64,000 nt of DNA from Nocardioides albus (GCF_014648255.1 NZ_BMQT01000015.1:62001-126000), one strand, 5' to 3'. Counted from the first letter of the stretch, positions 41,093 to 49,996 are shown. Notes: generated by a model from the sequence alone, not told the origin. Made by a program: numbers and translations.

Positions 41093-42343
41093 CTAGAACG
41101 TGTTCTCGTCTAGCGATTGGGGTGCAAAACCTTCCAGGACCCTCCGTCGTCGGTCGAGATCGACGCGCTCCGGTCCGTGCGTGCACAGCGCAATGGCTTC
41201 CTCGTACGCCTCGATCGCCTCATCGTGGCGACCCAGTTGCTCCAGCAGCTGTGCGCGTACGGCGGGCAGCCGGTGTCCCGGGAGGGCCACCGACTCCAGG
41301 GTCTCGAGCCCGGCCTCAGCTCCGTCGGCCTCGGCCACCGCCACGGCGCGGTTGAGGCGTACGACCGGGGTGTCGTGCAGCGTGAGCAGTTCGTCGTAGC
41401 GCTCGACGATGCGATCCCAGGCGGTCGTGCCGGAACTGGGCGCGACCGCGTGCTCGGCGGCGATCAGTGCCTGGATCAGGTAGGGCGCGGGTGCAGCATG
41501 GGTGAGCGGGGTGAGGATCGCGAGAGCCTCGGCGATCTCGTCGAGTCGCCACGCAGCGCGGTCCTGGTCGGGCAGCAGGACAAGGTCGCCGTCCGGTCCG
41601 ATCCGTGCGTCCCGTCGGGAGTGCTGCAGGAGCATCAGGGCGAGCAGAGCGTCGATCTCCCGGTCCGGCTCGGGAAGGACGGACCGCAGCACCCGGACCA
41701 GCCGGATCGCCTCGCCCGCCAGGTCGGTGCGTACGACATCGGGGCCGGTGCCGGGGGCGTAGCCCGCCGTGAACGCGAGGTACGCGACTTCGGCGACGAT
41801 CCCGACCCGATCGGCGAGATCTGCGGGCACCTCGAAGGAGGCGCCCGTGAGCCGCTTGCGTGCCCGGGTCAGCCGCGCCGCCATCGTCGCCTTCGACTGC
41901 AGGAAGAGGCGTCCGATGTCCTCGGTCGAGACGCCGAGAACCAGACGGAGGGTGAGCGCGGCGGCCGCCTCCCGCGACAGCGTCGGATGGGCGCAGAGCA
42001 GCACCAGCCGGAGCCGCTCGTCGGTGATCGTCTCGCCGCCGGCCCCGAACGGCACCGTGACCATCATCTGCTGCGCCTCCTGGGTCACCGCCGCATCCAC
42101 AGCGAGCAACGGCATCTTGCGGGCCAGCACCTCCTCCGAGCGCATCCGGTCCACGATTCGCCGCCGCGCGGTGGTGAGGAGCCAGGCCGGCCCGTTGTCC
42201 GGCTCGCCGTCGACGGGCCAGTGCCGGGCGGCCGCCTCGAAGGCGTCGGCCAGGCCGTCCTCGGCCAGGTCGAGACGCCGGAACTGCGCGACGAGCAGGG
42301 CCAGCAACCGGCCCCACTCATCGCGCAGCAGCGTCTCCAGCAT
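41093..42343 (-). CDS. ECF sigma factor with C-terminal TPR-like extension (ECF42 type)
   Basis: The 416-residue protein has sigma region 2 (LLALLVAQFRRLDLAEDGLADAFEAA, about 12-37, and WLLTTARRRIVDRMR near 55) and region 4 (LRLVLGVSTEDIGRLFLQSKATMAARLTRARKRL, split over 135-168), then a long helical extension to the end with a repeated-helix (TPR-like) part. This plan, and its placement 14 bp after two DGPF/YCII genes, matches ECF42 sigma factors. The family lacks an anti-sigma factor; the extension is believed to regulate. ATG 42343 is chosen by domain limits. Confidence 0.88.
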   Translation of the reverse strand: MLETLLRDEWGRLLALLVAQFRRLDLAEDGLADAFEAAARHWPVDGEPDNGPAWLLTTARRRIVDRMRSEEVLARKMPLLAVDAAVTQEAQQMMVTVPFGAGGETITDERLRLVLLCAHPTLSREAAAALTLRLVLGVSTEDIGRLFLQSKATMAARLTRARKRLTGASFEVPADLADRVGIVAEVAYLAFTAGYAPGTGPDVVRTDLAGEAIRLVRVLRSVLPEPDREIDALLALMLLQHSRRDARIGPDGDLVLLPDQDRAAWRLDEIAEALAILTPLTHAAPAPYLIQALIAAEHAVAPSSGTTAWDRIVERYDELLTLHDTPVVRLNRAVAVAEADGAEAGLETLESVALPGHRLPAVRAQLLEQLGRHDEAIEAYEEAIALCTHGPERVDLDRRRRVLEGFAPQSLDENTF

Positions 42344-42357
42344 CGCCCGGGTCGGCC

Positions 42358-42690
42358 CTACTCCGCCGCGCGGATCTCGATCGCGGACTCGACCGTGGCG
42401 AGCAGCTTGCAGCACTCGACCAGGTCGTCGCGGTCCTCGGACTCCACGACGTAGAGCCCGGCCAGATGCTCGGCCGCCTCGGTGTAGGGACCGTCGGTGA
42501 CGCCCGAGGCACGCACGGTCACGGCCGTCGACGGAAGGTCGAGCGCCGCGCCGTGCCTCAGGTCGGTGTGGCCGCGTTCGGCGAGCAGCGCGGAGAACTT
42601 CTCGTGCACGGCGAACAGCGCGTCCCTCTCCTCCTTCGTCTTGGCCTGCCACTCGGCCTCGACGTTGGGGATGAGCAGGTAGTACCTCAT
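42358..42690 (-). CDS. DGPF/YCII-domain protein
   Basis: A 110-residue protein with the family fold: RYYLLIPNVEAEWQA start, FAVHEKFSALLAERGH near 38, and the DGPF-type motif in GVTDGPYTEAAEHLAGLYVVE near 70. These dimeric ferredoxin-like proteins have no proven reaction but always accompany ECF42 sigma factors. The start overlaps the upstream paralogue as ATGA and the stop lies just before the sigma factor gene. Confidence 0.88.
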   Translation of the reverse strand: MRYYLLIPNVEAEWQAKTKEERDALFAVHEKFSALLAERGHTDLRHGAALDLPSTAVTVRASGVTDGPYTEAAEHLAGLYVVESEDRDDLVECCKLLATVESAIEIRAAE

Positions 42691-43049
42691 GCCATCTCCT
42701 CGGGCTCGACGACCTCGCGGACCTCGATCGCCGTCTCGCGATCGGCGAGCACCTTGCAGCACTCGAGCATGTCCTCGAGGTCGTCGGTCTCGATCATGTA
42801 GAAGCCGGTGACGTGCTCGACGGTCTCTGCGTACGGGCCGTCGGTGATGACGATCCCGTCGCCGGTCTTGCGCAGAGTCTTGGCCTTGCTGGAGTGGTGG
42901 AGCTCGGCGCCGCCCGTGACCTTGTGGCCGCGCTCGGCGAGCAGCTTGGCGAACTTGCCGTGCACCTCGTAGCCGGCTGCCTTCTCCTCCGGTGTCGACT
43001 CGGCCCAGAAGGCCTCGTTCGCCGGCAGCAGCACCATGTATCTGGTCAT
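42687..43049 (-). CDS. DGPF/YCII-domain protein
   Basis: The 120-residue first gene of the three-gene unit is a paralogue of the next: MTRYMVLLPANEAFWAE start, VHGKFAKLLAERGHKVTGGAEL near 30-50 and IVITDGPYAETVEHVTGFYMIE near 68. The overlap with the downstream paralogue is ATGA. A promoter with ECF42-like elements lies upstream at 43094-43120, consistent with control by its own sigma factor. Confidence 0.88.
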   Translation of the reverse strand: MTRYMVLLPANEAFWAESTPEEKAAGYEVHGKFAKLLAERGHKVTGGAELHHSSKAKTLRKTGDGIVITDGPYAETVEHVTGFYMIETDDLEDMLECCKVLADRETAIEVREVVEPEEMA

Positions 43050-43093
43050 CGTGATCCCTTTCGTCCGCGCGGTTTGAGTCTGTCACCGGGGAT

Positions 43094-43120
43094 GACGGGT
43101 GGGACGAGAACAAATCGACA
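43094..43120 (-). promoter_or_regulatory. Possible ECF42-type promoter for the DGPF-sigma operon
   Basis: On the minus strand TGTCGA (43120-43115) is followed after 17 bases by CGTC (43097-43094), 45 bp before the first ATG. TGTCGA as a -35 element is what I recall for ECF42; this is from memory, not a search. Confidence 0.4.
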
Positions 43121-43260
43121 GCGAGAAAGAAGGAAGATGTACGTCATCCGTTCAACTGGCCCCGGAAGGCTCCGCGTGTGAGCGAGCGTCAGCGAGAGAA
43201 CCATCCAAGCTTCACGCGACCGCGTCCGTATCCTGGCGCTTGCGCTACGGAGGTGGTCGT

Positions 43261-46200
43261 GTGACCGACCCCGACCCCCTGCTGCGAGGCGAGCTCGCGC
43301 CAGAGCCCCGGACCCTCATCGACATCTTCCGGGCGACCGCGGCCCAGGTGCCCGACGAGCCGGCCGTCGACGCGGGCAACGGGCTGCTGACGTACGCCGA
43401 GCTCGAGGAGGCCGCCGACGGGCTGGCCGCCGAGCTCAACGCTGCCGGGATCGGGCCGGGAGACAAGGTCGGGCTGCGGATTGCGAGCGGCACCACCGAC
43501 CTGTACGTCGCGATCCTCGGCATCCTCTGTGCGGGCGCCGCCTACGTGCCGGTCGACGCCGACGATCCCGAGGAACGGGCCAGACTGGTCTTCGGGGAAG
43601 CGCAGGTCGCCGCGGTCGTGACCGACGACCTGCGGGTCACGCTGATCGCTGAGCCCGGTGAGCCCGGTGAGACCGGCGAGACCGGCGAGCCGGAGGAGCC
43701 GTCGACCGACGACGACGCCTGGGTGATCTTCACCTCCGGCTCCACAGGCACGCCCAAGGGCGTCGCGGTCACCCACCGCAACGCCGCGGCGTTCGTCGAC
43801 GCCGAGTCGCGCCTCTTCCTCCAGGACGCCCCGATCGGGGTCGGCGACCGGGTGATGGCCGGCCTCTCGGTGGCCTTCGACGCGAGCTGCGAGGAGATCT
43901 GGCTGGCCTGGCGCTACGGCGCCTGCCTGGTCCCGGCCCCGCGGGCGCTGGTGCGCTCCGGGGTGGACGTCGGCCCTTGGCTGGTCGCCAATCAGATCAC
44001 GATCGTCTCGACGGTCCCGACGCTGGTGGCGCTGTGGCCGCCGTCGTCCCTCGACAGGGTGAGGCTGCTGATCACCGGTGGCGAGGCGATCCCACCCGAG
44101 CTCGCCGCCCGCCTCGTCACACCGGACCGGGAGGTGTGGAACACCTACGGGCCGACCGAGGCGACGGTGGTGGCCTGTGGCGCCCGCCTGAGCGCCGAGG
44201 GACCGGTGCGGATCGGCCTCCCGCTCGACGGCTGGGACCTCGCCGTCGTCGACCCCGCCACGGGCGCCCCGGTCTCCGAGGGCGAGACCGGAGAGCTGAT
44301 CATCGGCGGCGTCGGCCTGGCCCGCTATCTGGACGCGGCCAAGGACGCCGAGAAGTACGCCCCGATGCCGGCCCTCGGCTGGTCACGGGCCTACCGCTCG
44401 GGCGACCTGGTCGTGAACGACCCTGCAGGGCTTCTCTTCGGCGGGCGCGCCGACGACCAGATCAAGCTGGGCGGTCGGCGCATCGAGCTCGGTGAGATCG
44501 ACAGTGCTCTGCTGCAGCTGGACGGGGTCGTCGGGGCTGCGGCGGCCGTCCGCAGGAGCGCTGCGGGCAACAGCCTGCTGGTCGGCTACGTCACGGTCGA
44601 GGACGGCTTCGACCATGCCGCCTCCGTCGCCCGGCTCCGGGCCGACATGCCGGCGGCCCTGGTGCCGCGGCTGGCGGTGGTCGACAGTCTCCCGACGCGT
44701 ACGAGCGGGAAGGTCGACCGTGATGCGCTGCCATGGCCGCTCGTCTCGACCGTGGGTGCCGGCGCGGAGCTCAGCGACACCGAGACCTGGCTGGCCGGGC
44801 TGTGGAACGACATCCTCGGCGCCGAGGTCGCGGACGCGAAGGCCGACTTCTTCGACCTGGGTGGCGGCAGCCTGACCGCGGCCCAGATGGTCAGCCTGAT
44901 CCGGGAGCGCTTCCCCGAGGTGGCGCTCGGCGACATCTACGACCGGCCGAGCCTGGGTGCCCTGGCGGACTACGTCGACGACCTGGGCAGCTCGGCTGCG
45001 GTCTCCGAGCGCGAGGTGCCTGCGGTGCGTCTCGAGACCCAGGTCGCTCAGGTGGTCGCGACGGTCCTGCTCCGTTGCCTCGCCGCGCCGCGCTGGTTGA
45101 CCTGGATCGCGCTCGGCACGACGCTCGCCCAGCCGTGGATGCCCTGGCTGCCCTCGCTCAGCTGGTGGGCCCTCGTACCGGCGGTCCTGCTCTTCCTGAC
45201 TCCACCCGGACGGATGCTGGTCGCGGCCGGGGTCGCCCGGCTCGTCCTGCACGGGATCGGGCCGGGCGAGTACCCGCGCGGCGGCACGGTCCATCTGCGG
45301 GTCTGGGTGGCGACGCACGCCGTCGACGAGCTGGGTGCCCACGGGCTCGCCGGGGCGGCCTGGATGCTCTGGTACGCCAGGCTGCTCGGCGTGCGGATGG
45401 GCAAGAACGTCGACCTGCACAGCCTCCCGCCGGTCACCGGCATGCTCACTCTCGGCAAAGGCTGCTCGGTCGAGCAGGAGGTCGACCTCTCCGGTCACTG
45501 GATCGAGGGCGATGTGCTCCATCTGGGCGAGGTCGAGGTGGGGGAGCGGGCCCGGGTCGGGGCGCGGTCGACGCTGCTGCCGGGGGCGCGGGTCGGCGAC
45601 GACGCCGAGGTCGGGCCCGGATCGGCCGTCTTCGGTGAGGTGCCGGCAGGCGAGTTCTGGTCGGGCTCGCCGGCGGTCCGGGCGGCTCGCGAGGCACGCG
45701 GTCCGTGGCAACCGCCCCAGGCGCGAGCCCAGGTGTGGATGCTCCTCTACGGCATCGCCGCCGCTGTGCTCGCGCTCCTCCCCGCGGCTGCCATCGTGAT
45801 CGGCGTGCTGGTCGCCGTCGCCCTGGCCGGCGTGCCGACGTCCTACACCGACATCGGGCCCTTGATCGCCTGGAGCCCGGTTGCGACCGCGGCCGGCTTC
45901 TTCGCCCTGGCCGCACTGATCTGGGCGGTGGTGCGGCTCGCCGGGCGGGCGATCACCCCCGGCGTACATCCGGTACGCAGCCTCGCCGGGGTCGCGGTCT
46001 GGTCGACGATGCAGGTGCTCGACGAGGCGCGCACCTGGCTCTTCCCGCTCTACTCCTCGACGCTGACGCCGCTGTGGCTGCGGGCTCTCGGCGCCAAGAT
46101 CGGCAAGCGCGTCGAGGCGTCGACGGTCCTGATGATCCCTCGGCTGACGCAGGTCAACGACCAGAGCTTCCTCGCCGACGACACCCTGATCGGCGGCTAC

Positions 46201-47124
46201 GAGCTCGGCGGCGGCTGGCTTCGGGTCGAACGGGTGAAGATCGGCAAGCGCGCCTTCGTCGGCAACTCGGGCATGGCGGCGCCCGGCCGCAAGGTGCCGA
46301 AGGCTTCCCTGGTCGCCGTGCTCAGCGCTGCTCCTCGCCGCAAGCGGGCCCAGAAGGGGGAGAGCTGGCTCGGCTCGCCGCCGGCGCCGCTGCGGAGGGC
46401 CGCCGGTGAGGGCGACTCGGGGCGCACCTATGACCCGCCCAGACGCCTCGAGATCGCCCGAGCGCTCGTCGAGCTGGCCCGGCTCGTGCCGCAGACGCTC
46501 GCCGTGCTGCTCTACGCCGGGGTGGCCTACGTGCTCGTCCGGGTCTGGGAGGCCGCCGACCTCCTCGTCGCGGTCCTGGTCGCAGGGCCGGTGCTGGCGC
46601 TGGCCGGAGCGGTCGCGGCCGGCCTCACGGTCGTCGCCAAATGGCTGCTCGTTGGCCGGATCCGGGCCGGATCGCACCCGCTGTGGAGCTGGTTCGTGTG
46701 GGCCAACGAGCTGGCCGACACCTTCGTCGAGGTGCTCGCCGCGCCCTGGTTCACCGGCGCGGTGTCCGGCACACCGGTGCTCAACGTCTGGTTCCGCGCG
46801 CTGGGCGCGAAGATCGGCCGCGGCGTGTGGATCGAGACCCACTGGCTCCCCGAGACCGACCTGGTCGAGCTCGGTGACGGCGCCACGGTCAACGCCGGGA
46901 CGGTCGTGCAGACCCATCTGTTCCACGATCGCGTCCTGGCGCTCGACGAGGTGGTCCTCAGGCGCGGCGCCACGCTGGGGCCCAACTCGGTGATCTTGCC
47001 CGCCGCCGTGATCGGCCGGCATGCGGTCGTCGGACCGGTGTCGCTGGTGATGCGCGGGGAGAGCCTGCCGGACAAGACGCTGTGGATCGGCAACCCGATC
47101 GGTCCCTGGGACCAGGTCGGCTGA
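43261..47124 (+). CDS. Pls/PosA-type nonribosomal peptide synthetase (poly-amino-acid synthetase-like)
   Basis: A 1287-residue membrane NRPS. The adenylation domain (about 20-500) has IFTSGSTGTPKGVAVTHRN near 157, NTYGPTEATVV near 298, YRSGDLV near 378 and RTSGKVDRDALP near 480; the carrier domain has FFDLGGGSLTAAQM near 530. The rest alternates membrane segments (about 600-665, 825-895, 1076-1130) with three related hexapeptide/left-handed-helix blocks, each opening like LGAKIGKRV (706, 938, 1178). This is the plan of ε-poly-lysine synthetase Pls. The product is unknown. GTG 43261 follows GGAGG. An M1 aminopeptidase gene lies 15 bp downstream. Confidence 0.85.
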   Translation: MTDPDPLLRGELAPEPRTLIDIFRATAAQVPDEPAVDAGNGLLTYAELEEAADGLAAELNAAGIGPGDKVGLRIASGTTDLYVAILGILCAGAAYVPVDADDPEERARLVFGEAQVAAVVTDDLRVTLIAEPGEPGETGETGEPEEPSTDDDAWVIFTSGSTGTPKGVAVTHRNAAAFVDAESRLFLQDAPIGVGDRVMAGLSVAFDASCEEIWLAWRYGACLVPAPRALVRSGVDVGPWLVANQITIVSTVPTLVALWPPSSLDRVRLLITGGEAIPPELAARLVTPDREVWNTYGPTEATVVACGARLSAEGPVRIGLPLDGWDLAVVDPATGAPVSEGETGELIIGGVGLARYLDAAKDAEKYAPMPALGWSRAYRSGDLVVNDPAGLLFGGRADDQIKLGGRRIELGEIDSALLQLDGVVGAAAAVRRSAAGNSLLVGYVTVEDGFDHAASVARLRADMPAALVPRLAVVDSLPTRTSGKVDRDALPWPLVSTVGAGAELSDTETWLAGLWNDILGAEVADAKADFFDLGGGSLTAAQMVSLIRERFPEVALGDIYDRPSLGALADYVDDLGSSAAVSEREVPAVRLETQVAQVVATVLLRCLAAPRWLTWIALGTTLAQPWMPWLPSLSWWALVPAVLLFLTPPGRMLVAAGVARLVLHGIGPGEYPRGGTVHLRVWVATHAVDELGAHGLAGAAWMLWYARLLGVRMGKNVDLHSLPPVTGMLTLGKGCSVEQEVDLSGHWIEGDVLHLGEVEVGERARVGARSTLLPGARVGDDAEVGPGSAVFGEVPAGEFWSGSPAVRAAREARGPWQPPQARAQVWMLLYGIAAAVLALLPAAAIVIGVLVAVALAGVPTSYTDIGPLIAWSPVATAAGFFALAALIWAVVRLAGRAITPGVHPVRSLAGVAVWSTMQVLDEARTWLFPLYSSTLTPLWLRALGAKIGKRVEASTVLMIPRLTQVNDQSFLADDTLIGGYELGGGWLRVERVKIGKRAFVGNSGMAAPGRKVPKASLVAVLSAAPRRKRAQKGESWLGSPPAPLRRAAGEGDSGRTYDPPRRLEIARALVELARLVPQTLAVLLYAGVAYVLVRVWEAADLLVAVLVAGPVLALAGAVAAGLTVVAKWLLVGRIRAGSHPLWSWFVWANELADTFVEVLAAPWFTGAVSGTPVLNVWFRALGAKIGRGVWIETHWLPETDLVELGDGATVNAGTVVQTHLFHDRVLALDEVVLRRGATLGPNSVILPAAVIGRHAVVGPVSLVMRGESLPDKTLWIGNPIGPWDQVG

Positions 47125-47139
47125 GCGGATGCCTCTAAC

Positions 47140-48474
47140 ATGACCGCCGTGCCGAAGCTCCCCACAGCAGACCCCTACCTTCCGGGCCATGGGGACCTGT
47201 CGTGGAGCGCGACCCACTACGACCTCGAGCTCACCTACGACCTGGTCGGCAACCGGCTCGCGGGCACCGCGACGATCCGCGCGGTCGCCGTCGACGACCT
47301 CAGCCGCGTCGTCCTCGACCTCGCCCACCTGCGGGTGCAGAAGGTCGCGATCGACGGCCGTCCGCCGGCCAAGTGGGCCCATCACGACCACCGCCTGGTG
47401 CTGAACCTCCGCTCGCGGATCGCAGCCGGCGAGGAGTTCGTGGTCACGGTCAGATACTCCGGCAAGCCCCGACCGGTGGTGCTGTCGCATCACGGTGACG
47501 CCGGCTGGGAGGAGCTCGACGACGGTGTCATCGTCGCAGGTCAGCCGCACGGTGCGCCGACCTGGTTCCCGTGCAACGACCGTCCCTCCGACAAGGCCCG
47601 CTATGCGATCAGCGTGACCACCGCGCCGGGCTATGCGGTCGTCTCCAACGGCGAGCTGACCTCCCGCGTACGCCGCGGCAGCGGGGAGACCTGGCGCTAC
47701 TGGCAGGCCGAGCCGATGGCGACCTATCTCGCCACGGTGCAGATCGGGCGCTACCGGATCGTCGACCTCGCCACGACCGAAGGCCCGGGTGGCCGGGTGC
47801 CGATCCGGGCTGCGTACCCGGTCGACGCCACCGCCGAGTTCGACGCCTCCTTCGGGCGGCAGCGGGAGATGATGGCCTACTTCACCTCGGTCTTCGGGCC
47901 CTACCCGTTCGCCTCCTACTCCGTCGTGGTCACCGACGACGAGCTCGAGATCCCGCTCGAGTCGCAGTCGCTGTCGACCTTCGGGCGCAACCACCTCACC
48001 GGCGAATGGGCAGAGGTACGCCTCGTCGCCCACGAGCTCGCCCACCAGTGGTTCGGCAACGCGGTGACCCTGCGGGAGTGGCGCGACATCTGGTTGCACG
48101 AGGGGTTCGCCTGCTACAGCGAGTGGCTGTGGTCGGACGCGTCCGGAGGGCGCGCGTGCGGCGAGCACGCCCGGCACCATCACCGCCGGCTGGCCGAGCT
48201 TCCGCAGGACCTGGTGCTCGCCGACCCCGGGCCCGAGGACATGTTCGACGACCGCGTCTACAAGCGGGGAGCGCTCACCCTGCACGCGCTGCGGCGTACG
48301 GTCGGCGACGAGGCGTTCTTCCGGCTCCTGCGCACCTGGGTGTCGCGGCACAACGGCGGCTCGGTCACCACCGCCGACTTCGAGGCGCATGCGGCCGAGG
48401 TCTGCGGCCGCGACCTCACCCCGCTCTTCGACGCCTGGCTGCGGCGGCCGGCGCTCCCCGACCTGCCTGCTTGA
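47140..48474 (+). CDS. M1-family zinc aminopeptidase
   Basis: The 444-residue metallopeptidase has the zinc site HELAHQWFGNAVTLREWRDI with the third ligand in WLHEGFACYSEW (about 306-335). The N-terminal β-domain (15-200) is normal. The usual GAMEN motif reads LEIPLESQSL near 277, a known variant in smaller M1 proteins. There is no signal peptide. It follows the Pls-like synthetase by 15 bp; in Streptomyces an M1-type peptidase gene next to pls is reported to degrade poly-lysine (from memory), so hydrolysis of the synthetase product or immunity is a reasonable inference. Confidence 0.9.
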   Translation: MTAVPKLPTADPYLPGHGDLSWSATHYDLELTYDLVGNRLAGTATIRAVAVDDLSRVVLDLAHLRVQKVAIDGRPPAKWAHHDHRLVLNLRSRIAAGEEFVVTVRYSGKPRPVVLSHHGDAGWEELDDGVIVAGQPHGAPTWFPCNDRPSDKARYAISVTTAPGYAVVSNGELTSRVRRGSGETWRYWQAEPMATYLATVQIGRYRIVDLATTEGPGGRVPIRAAYPVDATAEFDASFGRQREMMAYFTSVFGPYPFASYSVVVTDDELEIPLESQSLSTFGRNHLTGEWAEVRLVAHELAHQWFGNAVTLREWRDIWLHEGFACYSEWLWSDASGGRACGEHARHHHRRLAELPQDLVLADPGPEDMFDDRVYKRGALTLHALRRTVGDEAFFRLLRTWVSRHNGGSVTTADFEAHAAEVCGRDLTPLFDAWLRRPALPDLPA

Positions 48475-48488
48475 AGACACTCGCGCCC

Positions 48489-48616
48489 GCTGGTCGAGCC
48501 GGATTCGTGAGGAACGAGCGAATCCGTGTCGAGACCAACACGGTGCCGTCAGCGCGCGATGGGACTGTGTTGGTCTCGACACGCTCGGCCGCAGGCGGCC
48601 TCGCGGCTCGACCAGC
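48489..48616. repeat. Nested palindromic (cruciform-like) intergenic repeat
   Basis: The outer arms are GCTGGTCGAGCC and its complement (12 bp, 48489-48500 with 48605-48616). The inner arms are GTGTCGAGACCAACAC and GTGTTGGTCTCGACAC (16 bp, 48526-48541 with 48567-48582). Side hairpins GGATTCG...CGAATCC and GGCCGCAGGCGGCC lie between. Similar GGTCTCGACACGCTC elements recur in many Nocardioides genomes as far as I recall. Confidence 0.75.
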
Positions 48617-48645
48617 GGGTGCTGACTCCGGCTACCCTCGGCGAC

Positions 48646-49209
48646 GTGCCTGAGCTGACCTTCCGTGACGCGAACCTCTCCGACGTGGATGCCCTGGTCG
48701 GGCTGATCGAGTCGGCCTACCGTGGCGACGCCTCGCGTGCCGGCTGGACCACCGAGGCCGACCTGCTCGCGGGACAGCGCACCGATGTCGAAGGCGTACG
48801 CGAGGTGATCACCGCCCCCGGTTCCCGGCTGCTCGTCGCGGAGCAGGCTGATCCTCCCGGGCAGCCCGGGAGGATCGTCGCCTGCTGCCAGCTGCAGAAG
48901 CGCGAGGCGTCCGCGCTTCGCACGGTTGCTCCCTCGGTCTATTTCGGCATGTTCTCCGTCTCGCCGCAGCTGCAGGGGGCCGGTGTCGGCAAGGCCGTCA
49001 TCGCCGAGGCCGAGCAGATCGCGCGCGACTGGGGCGCGGAGGAGATCCGGATGACCGTCATCCGTCAGCGCGAGGACCTGATCGCGTTCTACGAGCGGCG
49101 GGGATATCGGCGCACGGGGCGGTTCGAGCCGTTTCCCTACGGTGACGAGCGCTTCGGCCTCCCGCTGCGTGACGACCTGGAGTTCGCCGAGCTCGGGAAG
49201 GGCCTCTGA
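48646..49209 (+). CDS. GNAT-family N-acetyltransferase
   Basis: The 187-residue protein carries the acetyl-CoA site as FGMFSVSPQLQGAGVGKAVI (about 101-120, Q/RxxGxG in LQGAGVG), followed by AEQIARDWGAEEIRMTVI and FYERRGYRRTG near 145. The acceptor is unknown. GTG 48646 is the start because upstream sequence is repeat. It directly follows the cruciform repeat and is separate from the synthetase unit. Confidence 0.85.
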   Translation: MPELTFRDANLSDVDALVGLIESAYRGDASRAGWTTEADLLAGQRTDVEGVREVITAPGSRLLVAEQADPPGQPGRIVACCQLQKREASALRTVAPSVYFGMFSVSPQLQGAGVGKAVIAEAEQIARDWGAEEIRMTVIRQREDLIAFYERRGYRRTGRFEPFPYGDERFGLPLRDDLEFAELGKGL

Positions 49210-49286
49210 TCGACGTTTCGGTCGGGTCCCGGTGAACGCTGCATGATTCGCACGTACATCGCCTAGCCATCTATCGGGGGACACCA

Positions 49287-49970
49287 ATGGCTGAGAATCT
49301 TCGTAACCGGTCGTTGATCGGCGCTTTCGCACTCCTCGCCGTCGGCTCGCTGGCCGCCTGCGGCAACGACGACTCCGCCTCGGACGACACCACGCCGAAG
49401 CCGGCCGAGTCCGAGACCGCCGAGACCGGCGAGACTGCCGTGGAAGGCGACTTCAAGGCACCCGCCTGGGCCAAGCCGACGTTCGCCACCGGCACCAAGC
49501 TGACCACGGTCAAGGCAGGCGACCTCTCCATCGACGTCTACAAGGCCGGCGTCGCCGAGGCGCCCGAGGACGGCATCTTCGTCGACCCGGAGACCAGGAA
49601 GCCGGTCATCGCCAAGGGCGACGAGCTGGTGTTCGTCAACTACGTCATCACCAACGAGGGCAGCGGCCCGATCGACCTCGACGAGGTCGATGTCGAGATC
49701 GATGCCCGGTGGGACGATTGGCCCTACGTGCAGGACATGGCCGGGGTGAAGGGTGACGAAGAGCTCTACATGGAGTTCAAGATCAACGGCGATGACGATG
49801 ACGACATGGCCGACTTCGCCGCGTACGACGGGGACGGCCCGATGCCGCTGGCCCCCGGCGAGACCGTGTCGTTCGGCGACAGCTTCGGCTTCGAGAAGGG
49901 CCACGACCTGGAGCTCGAGGTCGAGGTCGGCGACGAGGCGCCGGTCGAGACGAGCGTCAGGGTCGACTGA
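49287..49970 (+). CDS. Secreted acidic lipoprotein, unknown function
   Basis: The 227-residue protein has a lipoprotein signal peptide (LLAVGSLAACGN, cleavage before Cys25), then a threonine- and glutamate-rich linker and a domain with predicted β-strands (ISVD-type strands in LSIDVYKAGV, FVNYVITNEGSGPIDLDEVDVEID). A run of acidic residues (NGDDDDDMADF near 168) could bind cations. I recognise no family with confidence; a DUF4352/immunoglobulin-like extracellular fold would fit. Confidence 0.65.
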   Translation: MAENLRNRSLIGAFALLAVGSLAACGNDDSASDDTTPKPAESETAETGETAVEGDFKAPAWAKPTFATGTKLTTVKAGDLSIDVYKAGVAEAPEDGIFVDPETRKPVIAKGDELVFVNYVITNEGSGPIDLDEVDVEIDARWDDWPYVQDMAGVKGDEELYMEFKINGDDDDDMADFAAYDGDGPMPLAPGETVSFGDSFGFEKGHDLELEVEVGDEAPVETSVRVD

Positions 49971-49996
49971 TCCGGCCCGTCTCCGCCCCCAATTTT

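Noticed and set aside
43137..43181. A 14-codon ORF (MYVIRSTGPGRLRV) with AAGGAAG upstream, before the Pls-like gene
   Set aside because: The ribosome site is only three bases from the ATG and the ORF neither overlaps nor couples to the next start, so a real leader is not supported.
44383..49332. A 1649-codon open frame on the minus strand opposite the Pls-like gene and aminopeptidase
   Set aside because: It is antisense to two clear genes, has the Arg/Gly/Asp-rich composition of GC-bias shadows and no recognisable domain.
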